Source: Zasmidium citrigriseum (taxonomy: Eukaryota; Ascomycota; Dothideomycetes; Mycosphaerellales; Mycosphaerellaceae). Taken from it: DNA of 64,000 nucleotides. Below, piece by piece: positions 31,307 through 41,278 of this stretch (position 1 is its first letter; each line of letters opens with the position of its first letter). The stretch is from the NCBI GenBank assembly GCA_002786025.1, contig NHNW01000012.1, positions 62,001 through 126,000 of the forward strand, written 5' to 3'. Under the pieces are notes generated by a model. It saw nothing but the letters and a program-made list of their open reading frames with translations, did no database searches and was not told where the DNA came from. A program made the position numbers and the translations under genes.

Positions 31307-34282
31307 CTACAGTTGATCGAATTGCCTCAGTGCGGTCTTGACTCGCTCACGCACGTCCAGATTCGGATCATGCTGCAGCTCCCGAACCGCCTGCTCGATG
31401 CCCCAAGCTTTCAACTCCGATGCTCTCTGCCGGGCGTCTCTGCGGTCTCCATCCTCCTCGACCCATGTCAAGCTGTTGACCGCCCACACACTCATCACAC
31501 GGACGCGGTGGTCAAGATGCTTGAAGTGTGGGATCATCGCCTGCAGCAGTGACTTCTGGGCAATCAGCATTTGGCGATGTCTGGGCGAGGCGTTGGCCAG
31601 GTGGATGATGACGTGGATCGTGCTGAGGACTAGCTCGGTTGGGTTGTGGACCTGACGGCTGCCAGCCACCGAGCGTGGCAGGGGTGAGAGCTTGGCTGTC
31701 AGGAGCTCGTAGACTTTAGCGCTGCCGATCTGGTGCATGATATGGTCGGCCAGGGCAGCGCAGTCATCTCCGTTCATGAGATTGCGGAGGAAGTCGAGGG
31801 CCTGCTGTTGGATAGCAATTTCGTCCTTGCGAGACGAATACTCGTCATTCTGCTCCATCTCCCGTATCGAGGACAGGTACTTCTTGCTGTTAAACGCGGG
31901 TGCGGGCGGATTGAGGGTCGAACGCAGCTGGGATGGGCGATACTGAGTGCTGGAGGCCTCATCATACAACACCTCACCCTCGTCCTCGTCATCCTCCATA
32001 GCGTCCTCGACTGTCGTCCCCTCTTCGTCCACGTCCATAGATGATGGATTGAGGAGGTCAACTTGCTCTCCAGCTGCGTTTGGCGTGCTGAGACCAACAC
32101 TCACTCCACCACCAGGTGCCATGGGTGGAGCATCTCGTTGCTCGCCCTGGATGACACCGACCAGCCATCCGGTACCCAGCTCCTCCAAAGTCTGAAGCTT
32201 GACTTCCTTTGGACAGCCATACACGAGGTGCTTCAACGCCCACAGACTCGAAAGCTTGAGCTGAGGAGAACTACTCCTCGCGTGCTCAACCAGAATCTTG
32301 ACAACGTTACCCTCGGACAGGTCGTCCCTCATGGGGCTGAAGTCAGGCAACAAGTTGCAGCAGACATCCGTGGCTGCGATTTGGACGTCCAAGGATGGGT
32401 GATTGAGCAGTGCGATGAGAGGCTTTGCGATCCCGCCATCGATCAAGCTAGTGCGCAGTACACTGACGCTTCTAGACATTGACTGCGCTGCTCCACAAGC
32501 CGCGAGTATGACCGGAATAGTATTGCCGTCCTTAGGTGCGACTTGAGAGCGGTTGCTGAGTGCGTCTGCGACTGCATTTGGAGGGAACGGTTTGAGTGAG
32601 TCAATGATGCAGCCCACAACGCCTGACTCGATGATTGCCTTTCGGTGAATGTCTTCTTTCGCAGCAAGTGCTTCAAGAGCCTTCAGCGCTCCCTGTCGGC
32701 ATCGCATGGCGTGGAAGATCTCCGTTGGGAAAGCAATCGTGCCCAGGCGGCAAGTCTCTGGAGCGTCCGGGCTGACAGATGTGTTCGATCGGCTCGACCA
32801 CATTGGCTTGGCGTAAGAGACATTATCAAAGCTCTTCTTCAGGATTGGACAGACATGCTTCACAGCACCAGCATCCACCGCAGCGACTTGCAGCTGAGCG
32901 TTCTTCTCAATCAGGAGCGCGAGCACCGCACAGGCATGTTCACGGATTCCATAGCTGTCCTTTTCATCATCGATACTGTCTGGGGTTTTGCCATCGTTCG
33001 CAGCCTGCACGAGTCTGACAGCCAGTGGAACAGCCAAGAGGGCCATTTGCTTTTGTCGTTCACGGGTTTTCTGTGTGAACTCTGTCCTATGTGAACTGCC
33101 GACGGGATCTGACTCAATAGCATTTCCGACGAGCGCAAGCAGTCGAAGAGCTACGAGCCTGTTCAGCCCTCGCATGGATCGGACCAGAACCAAAAGCCAG
33201 CCTACAACTGCATTCGAATGATCGATGTCGCCAGCAGGCTGTGAGGCATCGGAAGAACCGTTGCCGTTCTTCCCACTTTGCATTGTCTTGAGCGCAGGGA
33301 AGTTGTTCGATCCGGGATTGTGAGAGACTGTTCGATATGCAGGAATGTGAAGTGGAGGAAGCAAGCTCTCGTATGGATTGGCAAAACCATGTCTTGGTCC
33401 AAAGCCAGCCCGATTGTCGCTGGCATCGGACCTTGCGTTCATGAAGAGATCCCGAACACTCGGTGCGAGAATGAAGCGTTGTGTGCGGTAATTCGAGCCA
33501 GATATTATGGTAGAGATGGCAGCAAGGATACTAGGAAGGGATGCGGCCGGAGGGGCGGGCATGAGATGCGAAGTGTCGCCATTGTACCAGACCAGTTTGT
33601 CTGCTGCATGCGCTACTAGAAGAGAAGCGAGAGTATCGAGCACACCGCAGTTAGTGATGAGAGATTTCGTTGTGGTTGCTGAGTCTGGTAGGACGGAGAT
33701 AGTGTCGGACACCAGGCGAAGCTCCTGCTTGATTGCCGTGGAAGAGCAAGGCTTGGAAAGCAGACTGTTGAAAACTTCCAGGCTTTGGACGTTGAAGAGA
33801 GCAGACCAGAAATCGTAGTCGATGCTGTTTTCTTCAGATGTAGCCCAGAACGTTGCCAGCGCTTTGAGTGCCTGTAGAGTGGCAGTGACGAGCCGGGGTC
33901 CAACGTCGGCCAAGAGCGTGTCTACCAGTATCTTGGGAACATCGGCAGCACACAGCGGATGGAGGAATTGCTGGCCTCCGGCAGCGAGACTTCCGACGAT
34001 GAGCACAGCTTGCAGTCTGAGTTCATCGTCCTGGCTTCCTTCCTCCGGTTGGTGCAGCGAGACGCCGTTGGAGTCGAGCTTCCGCTTTCCAGTGGCTTTG
34101 GTGGCAGTCGAAAGAATATCAGCAAGCGGCTGTACGATACCGCTCTTCACAGCAAGTTCTTTGCGCTGGTCCTGGCCGACGATGATGTTCTTGAGCTTCT
34201 TGGCGACTTCGACCTTCTGTCCGGTTGTCGCTTGGACGTCGGCCAAGGTAGCGATGGCGTCGAACGATGGACCTTGAACCAT
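31307..34282 (-). CDS. gid5: GID/CTLH ubiquitin ligase subunit Gid5/Vid28 (ARMC8-like)
   Basis: Armadillo-repeat scaffold of the GID E3 ligase, which in yeast presents gluconeogenic enzymes to the ligase when glucose returns. Single exon of 991 aa, built almost entirely of helical ARM-type repeats. Typical segments are KLKNIIVGQDQRKELAVKSG (near 28-47), RLQAVLIVGSLAAGGQQFLHP (near 88-108) and SSLWALKHLVYG (near 680). An acidic break (VDEEGTTVEDAMEDDEDEGE, near 750) precedes the last repeats, which end in VWAVNSLTWVEEDGD and RVKTALRQFDQL. The N-terminal block plus the C-terminal NLTW-type motif are the family signature. Fungal orthologues are of similar length. It is divergent from the Pho80-like cyclin region. 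Confidence 0.88.
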   Translation of the reverse strand: MVQGPSFDAIATLADVQATTGQKVEVAKKLKNIIVGQDQRKELAVKSGIVQPLADILSTATKATGKRKLDSNGVSLHQPEEGSQDDELRLQAVLIVGSLAAGGQQFLHPLCAADVPKILVDTLLADVGPRLVTATLQALKALATFWATSEENSIDYDFWSALFNVQSLEVFNSLLSKPCSSTAIKQELRLVSDTISVLPDSATTTKSLITNCGVLDTLASLLVAHAADKLVWYNGDTSHLMPAPPAASLPSILAAISTIISGSNYRTQRFILAPSVRDLFMNARSDASDNRAGFGPRHGFANPYESLLPPLHIPAYRTVSHNPGSNNFPALKTMQSGKNGNGSSDASQPAGDIDHSNAVVGWLLVLVRSMRGLNRLVALRLLALVGNAIESDPVGSSHRTEFTQKTRERQKQMALLAVPLAVRLVQAANDGKTPDSIDDEKDSYGIREHACAVLALLIEKNAQLQVAAVDAGAVKHVCPILKKSFDNVSYAKPMWSSRSNTSVSPDAPETCRLGTIAFPTEIFHAMRCRQGALKALEALAAKEDIHRKAIIESGVVGCIIDSLKPFPPNAVADALSNRSQVAPKDGNTIPVILAACGAAQSMSRSVSVLRTSLIDGGIAKPLIALLNHPSLDVQIAATDVCCNLLPDFSPMRDDLSEGNVVKILVEHARSSSPQLKLSSLWALKHLVYGCPKEVKLQTLEELGTGWLVGVIQGEQRDAPPMAPGGGVSVGLSTPNAAGEQVDLLNPSSMDVDEEGTTVEDAMEDDEDEGEVLYDEASSTQYRPSQLRSTLNPPAPAFNSKKYLSSIREMEQNDEYSSRKDEIAIQQQALDFLRNLMNGDDCAALADHIMHQIGSAKVYELLTAKLSPLPRSVAGSRQVHNPTELVLSTIHVIIHLANASPRHRQMLIAQKSLLQAMIPHFKHLDHRVRVMSVWAVNSLTWVEEDGDRRDARQRASELKAWGIEQAVRELQHDPNLDVRERVKTALRQFDQL

Positions 34283-34395
34283 CTTGTCGTCCTAGTGAGC
34301 AGCGAGAGGGTGCGTTCACATGGGTGGGATTAGCAGATCAGGCGCCGATATAGCGATGGATGGTCGAGATTGTTGATGGATTCAGCAGCCTTGCA

Positions 34396-34413
34396 GCAAG
34401 CAAGCAAGCAAGC
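34396..34413. repeat. AAGC tetranucleotide microsatellite
   Basis: Four and a half tandem units in the GID5 upstream region. Confidence 0.75.
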
Positions 34414-34545
34414 GCAGCTCAGCGAGGTGAGGTTGGGCAAGTCTCGCTTATTATATCTGTCACTTGACAAATATATTGACCTATCCGAGCAGCCAGGATG
34501 AAGGCAAGAGGATCTAACGATACTGATAAAATATATAAAGAGTGC

Positions 34546-34758
34546 TCAGAAAATCAATGACTTGTACTGGGACGAGGACACTATCATTGTCCGTGACTCA
34601 TATGAAGGTTCAAGAGACATTTCTATATTCTCATCAACCAGATCTGATCCAGCTATGAGCCACGGTAGCCCATCGTGCTTGAAGAGGTAATCGTTATATA
34701 ATGTGCCTGGTTGGCTCGAAGAACTAGAATCAACAGCAGCCTCCGTGTTCGGTGGCAT
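34546..34758 (-). CDS. Doubtful small ORF, 70 aa
   Basis: An ATG-started frame (MPPNTEAAVDSSSSSQPG...) inside the GID5/cyclin intergenic region. It is not recognised. Its middle (LPWLIAGSDLVDENIE) looks more protein-like than the surrounding sequence, but it is short, lies in AT-rich DNA and has no domain. It could be a remnant of a larger gene or chance. Confidence 0.2.
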   Translation of the reverse strand: MPPNTEAAVDSSSSSQPGTLYNDYLFKHDGLPWLIAGSDLVDENIEMSLEPSYESRTMIVSSSQYKSLIF

Positions 34759-34908
34759 CTCGTCGGGCTCGGAATCTAGACGTTGGTCGCTGTACGACTC
34801 TGCACAGGCAGCGAACTTTTCTCGTCACTCCGGTGAAGACTTTTCCAACCTGGCTGGCCGCAGACGCACGACTTGCCGCCAAAGACCGTCTGCCGTCTTG
34901 CCGGCGCG

Positions 34909-34914
34909 CACGTG
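34909..34914. promoter_or_regulatory. CACGTG palindrome upstream of Pho80-like cyclin
   Basis: Exact CACGTG about 212 bases before the cyclin ATG. This is the core bound by Pho4/NUC-1-type bHLH factors, which Pho80-Pho85 controls in yeast. The same hexamer also occurs elsewhere in the window, so the match alone is weak. Confidence 0.25.
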
Positions 34915-35048
34915 AAGGAGTGGGAGGCTTTCATTGATTAACGGCCGGCTTCGCTTGTCAGCGACCACATCAACTCTCATCAACTCGCGCATGCCCACCG
35001 AGTCGCACCTACCCACGCGCCTATTCCGACCAATAACTGCTGTCTAAG

Positions 35049-35144
35049 ATGATCGCTGCGACAACCGCCGGCAAGCTTCACATTGGCTACGCATTCTACC
35101 AGGGGCAGGGTTGGTCGTCTTTCTCATGTCTACCGCCGCCATAA
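35049..35144 (+). promoter_or_regulatory. 31-codon uORF overlapping the cyclin start
   Basis: ATG at 35049 opens a 31-codon frame ending with TAA at 35142-35144, which overlaps the main ATG at 35126 in another frame. This could damp cyclin translation if transcription begins upstream of it. Confidence 0.4.
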
Positions 35145-36307
35145 GCTCTTCGCCCTCCTCCGCCGCCTCTCCCTCATTCCACGGCCACGCCCACGCGCCC
35201 TCGCCGCGACCCCGCCACTACGCCGCCAGCTCGCCCCGGTTCAATGCGCCAGCACCGACCACTGCGACCCACCAGCCCAAGCATCGCCAGCACTTCGTTG
35301 AGAGTGGCCCGGTAGCGTCCAGCTTTGCCGGGTACGTCGATGCGAGTACCCAGTACAGCCCGGACGGCTATCCTCCCACCGCTGGTCGCAAAGTGGCCGC
35401 CGCTGCGGAGAGGCCTCCGGGCTCGACAACGAGCGGCGCGCGCAAGAGGAAGGACGGCGTGCCCGCAGACAACTCGCCCCACTCGTCGATGACCTCGACC
35501 AGCGCCTCGTCTGGCGCATCACAGTCGCGAATCTCACAAGCACCAACAGAGCCCAGGCTGAGGTCGGACCCAACTCCAAGCACCTCTTCCGGCGATCCAG
35601 AACTTGAAGAAGCCCGCTCAACGCATGGCCACTCTGCTGCGCCTAAGAGGTCGAAAGCAGAGGGAACGCTCAAGATTATGCCGGCCAAATACGAGACGTG
35701 CAGTCCGAAGGATCTGGGAGTCCTGATATCCAACATGCTCATGGAGCTTATACGAATCAACGACAGGATACCGTTGCGCGATGGCCGATTGACTAGATTT
35801 CATTCAAGAGCCCCGCCTGGCATCAGTGTCTCGGACTATCTTCAGCGCCTGATCCAACATGCGACACTCTCGCCTCCAATCCTGTTGAGCATGGTGTATT
35901 ATATCGACCGACTCTGTAACATGTACTCGGCCTTCACGATCAACAGCCTGACTGTGCACCGTTTTCTCATTACGGCCGCAACGGTGGCAGCAAAGGGACT
36001 TAGTGATTCCTTTTGGACGAATCCCACTTATGCGCGCATAGGAGGTATTCCAGTGTCAGAGCTGGCAACACTGGAGCTTGAATTCCTGCAGAGAGTTCAG
36101 TGGAGGATAGTTCCGAAACCTGAAGTGCTGGAGGAGTACTACCAGAGCTTGGTGGACAGGACGGATGGATACAGCATTGAAGACGCGAGCATGTCAGGGT
36201 CGGACAGCACCAGCTTGGACGAGAGTGACCTCGCTTCTAAGGGAAGTGTGGGGCCGAAGGGCAATGAGAAGACTGTGGACAAGGATGGCGATAACAGCAT
36301 GGGTTGA
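35126..36307 (+). CDS. Pho80/PCL-family cyclin
   Basis: Cyclin predicted to bind a Pho85-type CDK. The first in-frame ATG is at 35126 (MSTAAISSSPS), giving 393 aa. Residues 1-180 are Ser/Pro/Thr/Ala-rich and disordered, with a basic RKRKDG patch near 106. The cyclin box (about 190-330) carries the Pho80-type landmarks: YETCSPKDLGVLISNMLMEL, FHSRAPPGISVSDYLQRL, LSMVYYIDRLCNMY and FLITAATVAAKGLSD, then FWTNPTYARIGGI and LELEFLQRVQWRI. The C-terminal tail is acidic and Ser-rich. The single exon is complete. In yeast such cyclins act in phosphate signalling, glycogen control or cell cycle; which branch this one serves cannot be read here. Confidence 0.88.
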   Translation: MSTAAISSSPSSAASPSFHGHAHAPSPRPRHYAASSPRFNAPAPTTATHQPKHRQHFVESGPVASSFAGYVDASTQYSPDGYPPTAGRKVAAAAERPPGSTTSGARKRKDGVPADNSPHSSMTSTSASSGASQSRISQAPTEPRLRSDPTPSTSSGDPELEEARSTHGHSAAPKRSKAEGTLKIMPAKYETCSPKDLGVLISNMLMELIRINDRIPLRDGRLTRFHSRAPPGISVSDYLQRLIQHATLSPPILLSMVYYIDRLCNMYSAFTINSLTVHRFLITAATVAAKGLSDSFWTNPTYARIGGIPVSELATLELEFLQRVQWRIVPKPEVLEEYYQSLVDRTDGYSIEDASMSGSDSTSLDESDLASKGSVGPKGNEKTVDKDGDNSMG

Positions 36308-36726
36308 ATGAAGGCCTCGACATCAGTCTCGATACCACACGTTCAAGCACGGGGGTAACTGCAGACTGCGGGCTCTACATTCAATGTGGACGCCAGAATT
36401 GCAGCGATCTGGCAAATTTAGGAACAGCGCCGCGGAGAAGAGGAAAGATGGGCTACCTTCACGATCATAGATGGATCACTGTGTTGAGGACAATGTCCCG
36501 CCGCCGATCAGAGCACTTCCGAGGATGAAACGAGGCTTTCGGCTGAAATGAATTTATATGGGGCATTAGATGGCGTTTGACGGATGGCTCATAAGGACAA
36601 GATGTCCAACCAACGAGTCTCGGAGCGGCACTTTGAGCGTTTACTTGCATCAGCGTTGGGGTCACATACATGGTTTTGGATTCTCGTCAACGACACGCAC
36701 GAGATCAATGCGAATGGAGAGAAGTT
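36308..36726. other. Convergent intergenic region cyclin/F-box-like gene
   Basis: About 420 bases of presumed 3' UTRs; nothing else is seen. Confidence 0.35.
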
Positions 36727-37593
36727 TCAATTGTTCAATACTGGCGTGTCTGAGTTTCTTCGAAAACCGGAAGGCAATCCCTGACGTTCGAGCCAGGCAT
36801 TTCCAAAGTAGAACCCTATGCGCGCCCAATCGTCTTCTGTGTGCATCAAGGGTGCCGTCGAGTCTGCTGATCTGACGGCCCATTCGGCCTTTCTACTCAC
36901 ATCCTGGCCTCGTCTGGTATACGCCGAGCTCACGCGAATCTTGCCAATATACTGATGTGCCGTGTCCAGCATAGACAACGCCTTAAGCATCCTGAAAGTC
37001 TCATGCACCGTCTCCGGCCACGTGTCCAACGTATACCAGTCCTGAAACGTCACATGCACAGTCAAAGTCTTGATGAAATGCGGTCCAGGGGTCTCAAACG
37101 GCGGATCACTATCCAGAAAACTTGGGCCTTTGAATATAAACCGATTCAGGAAGTTTAGCAAAGCGCGGAAGATCTGGCCTGGTTGTCGCGGCCAGCCATC
37201 GTTACGCCGGAAGGCTTCTGTGCTGAAGATTGTGAGATTTACGCGGAGGTCGTCTAGGGAGTCGCGTGGGCGGGGGGCGAAGTTTAGATGGGTCCAGGTG
37301 GGGGTGTAGACGAATCCTTTGGCGCGGATGTCGAGCTCGAGGCGGAGGGTGTTGGATTTGTGTTGTTGGGAGATGAAGTCTAGGAGTTCGGAGTGGAGTT
37401 GGTGGTTCACGAGCAGCAAGGCAATCGACTGCCACTTGTTGTGCTCGGGCCAGAAGTAGAGATGGCCGTCGGGGGCTTGTGGGGGGATTATTCTGAGGGC
37501 TGCTTGGGGATTCCATGATTGGACGGTGCAGTAGCTGTAGATTTGATCTCGGAGCTCTCGAGGGAGTGATAACAGGCTGGCTCCTGTAGTCAT
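36727..37593 (-). CDS. F-box-like (2EXR-type) protein, 288 aa
   Basis: Second member of this uncharacterised fungal class in the window. It begins with SLLSLPRELRDQIYSYCTVQ (residues about 6-25), the diagnostic LP-x-E-L-R-D-x-I-Y helix, followed by ALLLVNHQLHSELLDFISQQ (about 57-76). The remainder forms a globular domain with LRLELDIRAKG and HFIKTLTVHVTFQDWYTL blocks. No catalytic residues are recognised. Its 5' end is only 170 bases from the divergent EMC7 gene, so the two probably share a promoter region. It is clearly diverged from the 11830-12624 protein, so the two are not a recent duplication. Confidence 0.7.
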   Translation of the reverse strand: MTTGASLLSLPRELRDQIYSYCTVQSWNPQAALRIIPPQAPDGHLYFWPEHNKWQSIALLLVNHQLHSELLDFISQQHKSNTLRLELDIRAKGFVYTPTWTHLNFAPRPRDSLDDLRVNLTIFSTEAFRRNDGWPRQPGQIFRALLNFLNRFIFKGPSFLDSDPPFETPGPHFIKTLTVHVTFQDWYTLDTWPETVHETFRMLKALSMLDTAHQYIGKIRVSSAYTRRGQDVSRKAEWAVRSADSTAPLMHTEDDWARIGFYFGNAWLERQGLPSGFRRNSDTPVLNN

Positions 37594-37763
37594 GTTGAAT
37601 TTGGGATGTTAAGGTCGATCTTCAGTGGACTGGGAAGAGGTGACGTTCGAGGAGATCTGCCTGAGGCGCTTCGGCATCCTCTGCCGACGGGACCAACCGA
37701 GCGACCTCGCGACTTCAACTTCAAGATAGAGACCACCAATCTGGAACAGAAAACATTGCCGAC

Positions 37764-38524
37764 ATGATGACACCCAAACGTCTGCTGCTGCTCGCATGCG
37801 CAGCTCTAACATCCGCTGCCCGCCTCACAGTCTCGATACCCGGCTCACAACTCCTCCCGAACCCATCGACTTTACCATCATCCACCCACGCGGTCCTCCT
37901 AGGCCCTCCCGGCGTCCGATACGATGCACCGATCCGTAGAGACAACACCTTCATCTTTCCAGATGTACCAGATGCCAGCTATCTCCTCACAGTCCACTCG
38001 CGAGACTATGCCTTCCCACCTCTACGAGTCGATGTCGCAAAGGCCGCGGATGAGAGCGGTGCCCAAACGATAAGCGCATGGCAAACATTCAGAGGCAACG
38101 AATGGAGCAACAAGGGACCATCTTACGGAACCGCAAAAGGCGATCTTACAATCTCAGTAAGGCCTATCATGCAGAAGGATTTCTACATGGTCAGAGGAGG
38201 TTTCAATCTATTGGCTTTCTTCAAGAGTCCGATGATCTTGATGGCGCTGGGATCGGCGGTCTTGATCTTCGGGATGCCGTACCTTATGGAGAACAGTACG
38301 TTCAGAAGTGGATCTGCTGGGTATGAGAGAAATACTGACTTGATACAGTGGATCCGGAAAGTAAGGCTGAATTCGAAGAAATGCAGAAAAAGAGTCCTCT
38401 CATGGGCTCTCAGGGCGCTGCGAATCAACTACAGAACTTCGATCTTGCTAGCTGGATGGCAGGCAGGTCAGCGCCTGCTGAGGGATCTGGCGCCTCGTCT
38501 AGCGGAGGAGGGAAAAAGAAGTGA
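37764..38524 (+). CDS. emc7: ER membrane protein complex subunit 7 (EMC7), two exons
   Basis: Luminal/membrane subunit of the EMC insertase that places tail-anchored and polytopic proteins in the ER membrane. Exons 37764-38295 and 38349-38524 give 235 aa. A signal peptide (KRLLLLACAALTSAARL) leads to a beta-sandwich domain with FIFPDVPDASYLLTVHSRDY and FPPLRVDV, the DUF2012/EMC7 core. The segment DFYMVRGGFNLLAFFKSPMI precedes the TM helix (MALGSAVLIFGMPYLMENM), and the splice restores ENMDPESKAEFEEMQKKSP. The cytosolic tail ends NFDLASWMAGRSAP plus a Lys-rich end, as in other EMC7 proteins. Two adjacent ATGs can serve as start. Confidence 0.9.
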
Positions 38525-38941
38525 TACAAGCCATATACGAAGACGAAATGATTGTACAGCCGCGAGAAACCCTAACGAAACATTCATCCAAGCGGTGAGA
38601 CAATCTGTAAGTACAAAGATCTCTTGTTTCTTTCTTTCTCTCGTTCGCCTACAAAAGCCCTTGTCATTTACGGCCATGGTCATTGGGGTTCTCAGAAGGT
38701 GTGGCACATTCTCTGGCCTCGCAAACATCAGTTCCAACGTCATTCCTCGCACTTGCGTATACTCGGCCGTCTAGCCTCCAGGCTCTCCAGAGTAGCAGCA
38801 CGACATGAATCACCATTTAGCCTAAATCAGCCGTAAGGCAAGTTATCCGAAGAGCTCTATTTGAGATCGACATATGAGCTCTCGTTCACCTCATCGCTTC
38901 AATCTTCGCCTCTACTACCAACTTTGGTTGGGAGAGCAAGT
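38525..38941. other. Intergenic region EMC7/Gfo-Idh gene
   Basis: About 415 bases: 3' UTR of EMC7 and promoter of the next gene. Nothing else is recognised. Confidence 0.35.
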
Positions 38942-40170
38942 ATGGCACCTATCAAGGTCGGCATCGTTGGATACGGCTCTGCAACAAAAGTCTTCCACTT
39001 ACCATTCATCCTGCCCAATCCCGACCTAGAAGTCGTTGCCTTCCTCCAACGAGCCGAAGCCCCAAAAGATAAATCAACTGCCGAAAAAGGAACACATTGC
39101 ACAGTCGACCACCCGAACGCAGAGCACTATCGCACTCCCCAAATTTTTTTCGCCGACTCAGCAATCGAACTAGTCGTCGTCTGCACCCATCCAGCAACTC
39201 ACGCAGAGTTCGCTGAGCAAGCCCTCTTGGCAGGGAAACACGGTAAGAATGATCAGACCCCCTTCTCACGCCTCACCGCTAATTAGTCCGAAAAGTCGTC
39301 GTCGAGAAACCCTTCACGCCAACCTCCGCAGAAGCAGACCACCTCATCACCCTCTCCAAACGCCAGCAAAAGATCCTAACAGTCTACCAAAACCGCCGCT
39401 ACGACTCCGACTTCCGCACCCTGCAACACTACATCTCCCTCAACGCCTTCGGCCGGATAACCGAATTCCAAAACCACTACGACGTTGATAATCCTCCTTG
39501 GATTAAGCCCTCCAAAAGCGCCGAACCAGGTGACGGGCTATTGTATGGACTCGGAGCACATTCAATAGACCAGACCCTCCTGCTCTTCGGCCAACCAAAA
39601 TCCGTCTTCGCTATAACCCGCTCCTTGATCGTGGCTGATGATACGTTCACCATCATCCTGCAATACGCAGACAACGATCTCGTCTGTACGATAAAAACCA
39701 CGCCCGTCTCCCCTGTCGCTCCGGCTTTCGCGTTGAAGTACTGGCTTCGCGGGACGAAAGGGGCTTTTATCAAAAATGGAGAGGACGTGCAGATCGAGCA
39801 TTTGTTAGAGAAGGGTTTGAAGCCCACGGACGAGGGCTTTGGGGTTGAGCCGGAGAGATTTCATGGGTATTTGACTACGAGGGAGGCGATTGATGGGAGG
39901 TTTGAGAAGCCGAGTAGTGAGACTGCGGTTAAGTTTGATGGGAAGGTAGGTCATTCTGATTGATCGCTCTGCGATGTTGAGACTCATTATCTGCGTGTGT
40001 AGGTACCGAGTAAGAAGGGAAGTTATATGGATTACTACCGAGACGTGGTGGCGGCGGTTGGAGGGGAGAAGGAGTTGGTTGTTAAGCCGGAGCAGAGTAG
40101 GGATGTCATTCGGTGTGTTGAACTCGCGAAGGAGAGTGCAGAGACAGGCAAGGCTGTGAAGTGGAGCTGA
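38942..40170 (+). CDS. Gfo/Idh/MocA-family oxidoreductase, three exons
   Basis: NAD(P)-dependent dehydrogenase of the glucose-fructose oxidoreductase/inositol dehydrogenase family, probably cytosolic. Exons 38942-39242, 39287-39945 and 40003-40170 give 375 aa. The Rossmann fold starts at once (IKVGIVGYGSATKVFHLPFI) and continues with ELVVVCTHPATHAEFAEQAL. The splice joins KHVRKVVVEKPFTP, which contains the invariant EKP lysine. The C-terminal domain has NRRYDSDFRTLQHY, LLYGLGAHSIDQTLLLFG (with the active-site-region His) and GSYMDYYRDVV near the end. It resembles yeast YMR315W/YDJ-type members more than sugar-specific enzymes; the substrate is unknown. Confidence 0.87.
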
Positions 40171-40407
40171 AGCTGTCCACGAAATAGGATCTGATCATGG
40201 ATCGTACTGTTACACTTTCATTCTTGCTACACAAGTCTTGCTGCCTTCGTGATGTAGTGGCGGTTTCATGAGCCACATTCGGTCCACGCAGACGAAGCGT
40301 GAAGGCAATGCTCTATCTTCCAAACCAGACCCTAGACAGAAGCAGTCCAGCTGGCGGTCGTTCGAGATGTTGTATGATGCAAAACGTTTGCTGTCATATC
40401 ATCTCCT

Positions 40408-41278
40408 TCATGAATCCACAGCCATGCTGTCCCCACCTTCTTGACCCTCCGGCTTGTTCTCAAACGTCGTCTCCAACCACGTCGCGATCTCCTGTCCCTC
40501 GTACAGCTTGAAGTTCTCCTCCATACCACTCACACCCAAACTGGTGTTATCCACCGTGAGCTCCTTATCCTGGCTCAAGCTATCCTTCAACGCCCGCAAC
40601 GCATGCTTGATGAGCTCCTCCCGACTCGAATCCTCAAAGCTATCCAGATTCCGCTCGAGGTACGTCCGCGCCATCTGCGATCTCGCGCCAATTCCACATG
40701 CGACCATCTCCTGCGTGACACCTGAAGGCTGGAACTCGAAGAGATGTGGGCCCTTCGCATCCACACCTGCGATCAGCAGACCGACACCGTAGGGTCGCTT
40801 GCCGTATGATTGGGTGTTTGTCTGAGCGCGGTCGCCGATTCGTGCGGTGATGTCGGATAAGAGGATGGGGCGGTCGTAGGTGAGGCGGGAGGAGAGCGAT
40901 TGCTGCTTCATGAAGTTGGAGAGCACACGGGCGTCGGAGGCGAGACCGGCGAGGGCGATGCCATAGTGGGTGTCGATGGGGATGATTTTGCGTTGGTATG
41001 AGGAGAGTTCTTCTGCGTTGCGCTGGTGAGGGCAGTCAGTACATGTTCGTCGTTTGATTGATGGATCGAGGATACCTTGAGTGCTGCGAGAACTGCGTGG
41101 GTCTTGCTGACAATGCCGACGACGACTGAGCCCTGCTTTACGGCCTCCTGTGCGTATTCGACTTGGAAGATGCGGCCTTGGGGAGAGCTGTCTAGCTGTT
41201 AGATGGAGTGTTGGATGGTATAGTTGACTGTGATGCTCACAAGGTGACGGAGTCGTTGTCGTAGTTGTTTCTGAACAT
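40408..41278 (-). CDS. PRE5: 20S proteasome subunit alpha type-1/alpha6 (Pre5), three exons
   Basis: Non-catalytic alpha-ring subunit of the 20S proteasome. Exons 41278-41241, 41187-41076 and 41022-40408 give 254 aa with exact phase. The N-terminus reads [20 protein letters not shown] then QVEYAQEA, the alpha-subunit signature spanning the first junction. [20 protein letters not shown] then [12 protein letters not shown] identifies the alpha6 (PSMA1) class, and [16 protein letters not shown] follows. The C-terminus is acidic with a Pro/Glu/Gly-rich tail, usual for this subunit. It is divergent from VPS55 with 364 bases between start codons. Confidence 0.93.

Larger units (their letters stand above)
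34283..35125. other. Intergenic region GID5/Pho80-like cyclin
   Basis: About 840 bases. It contains an AAGC microsatellite (34396-34413), an AT-rich stretch (about 34440-34545), a weak 70-codon minus-strand frame, a CACGTG site and a short uORF overlapping the cyclin start. Confidence 0.4.

Noticed and set aside
34909..34914. CACGTG as proof of Pho4-type feedback on the cyclin
   Set aside because: The same hexamer occurs in several unrelated places in the window, so it is listed only as a weak candidate site.
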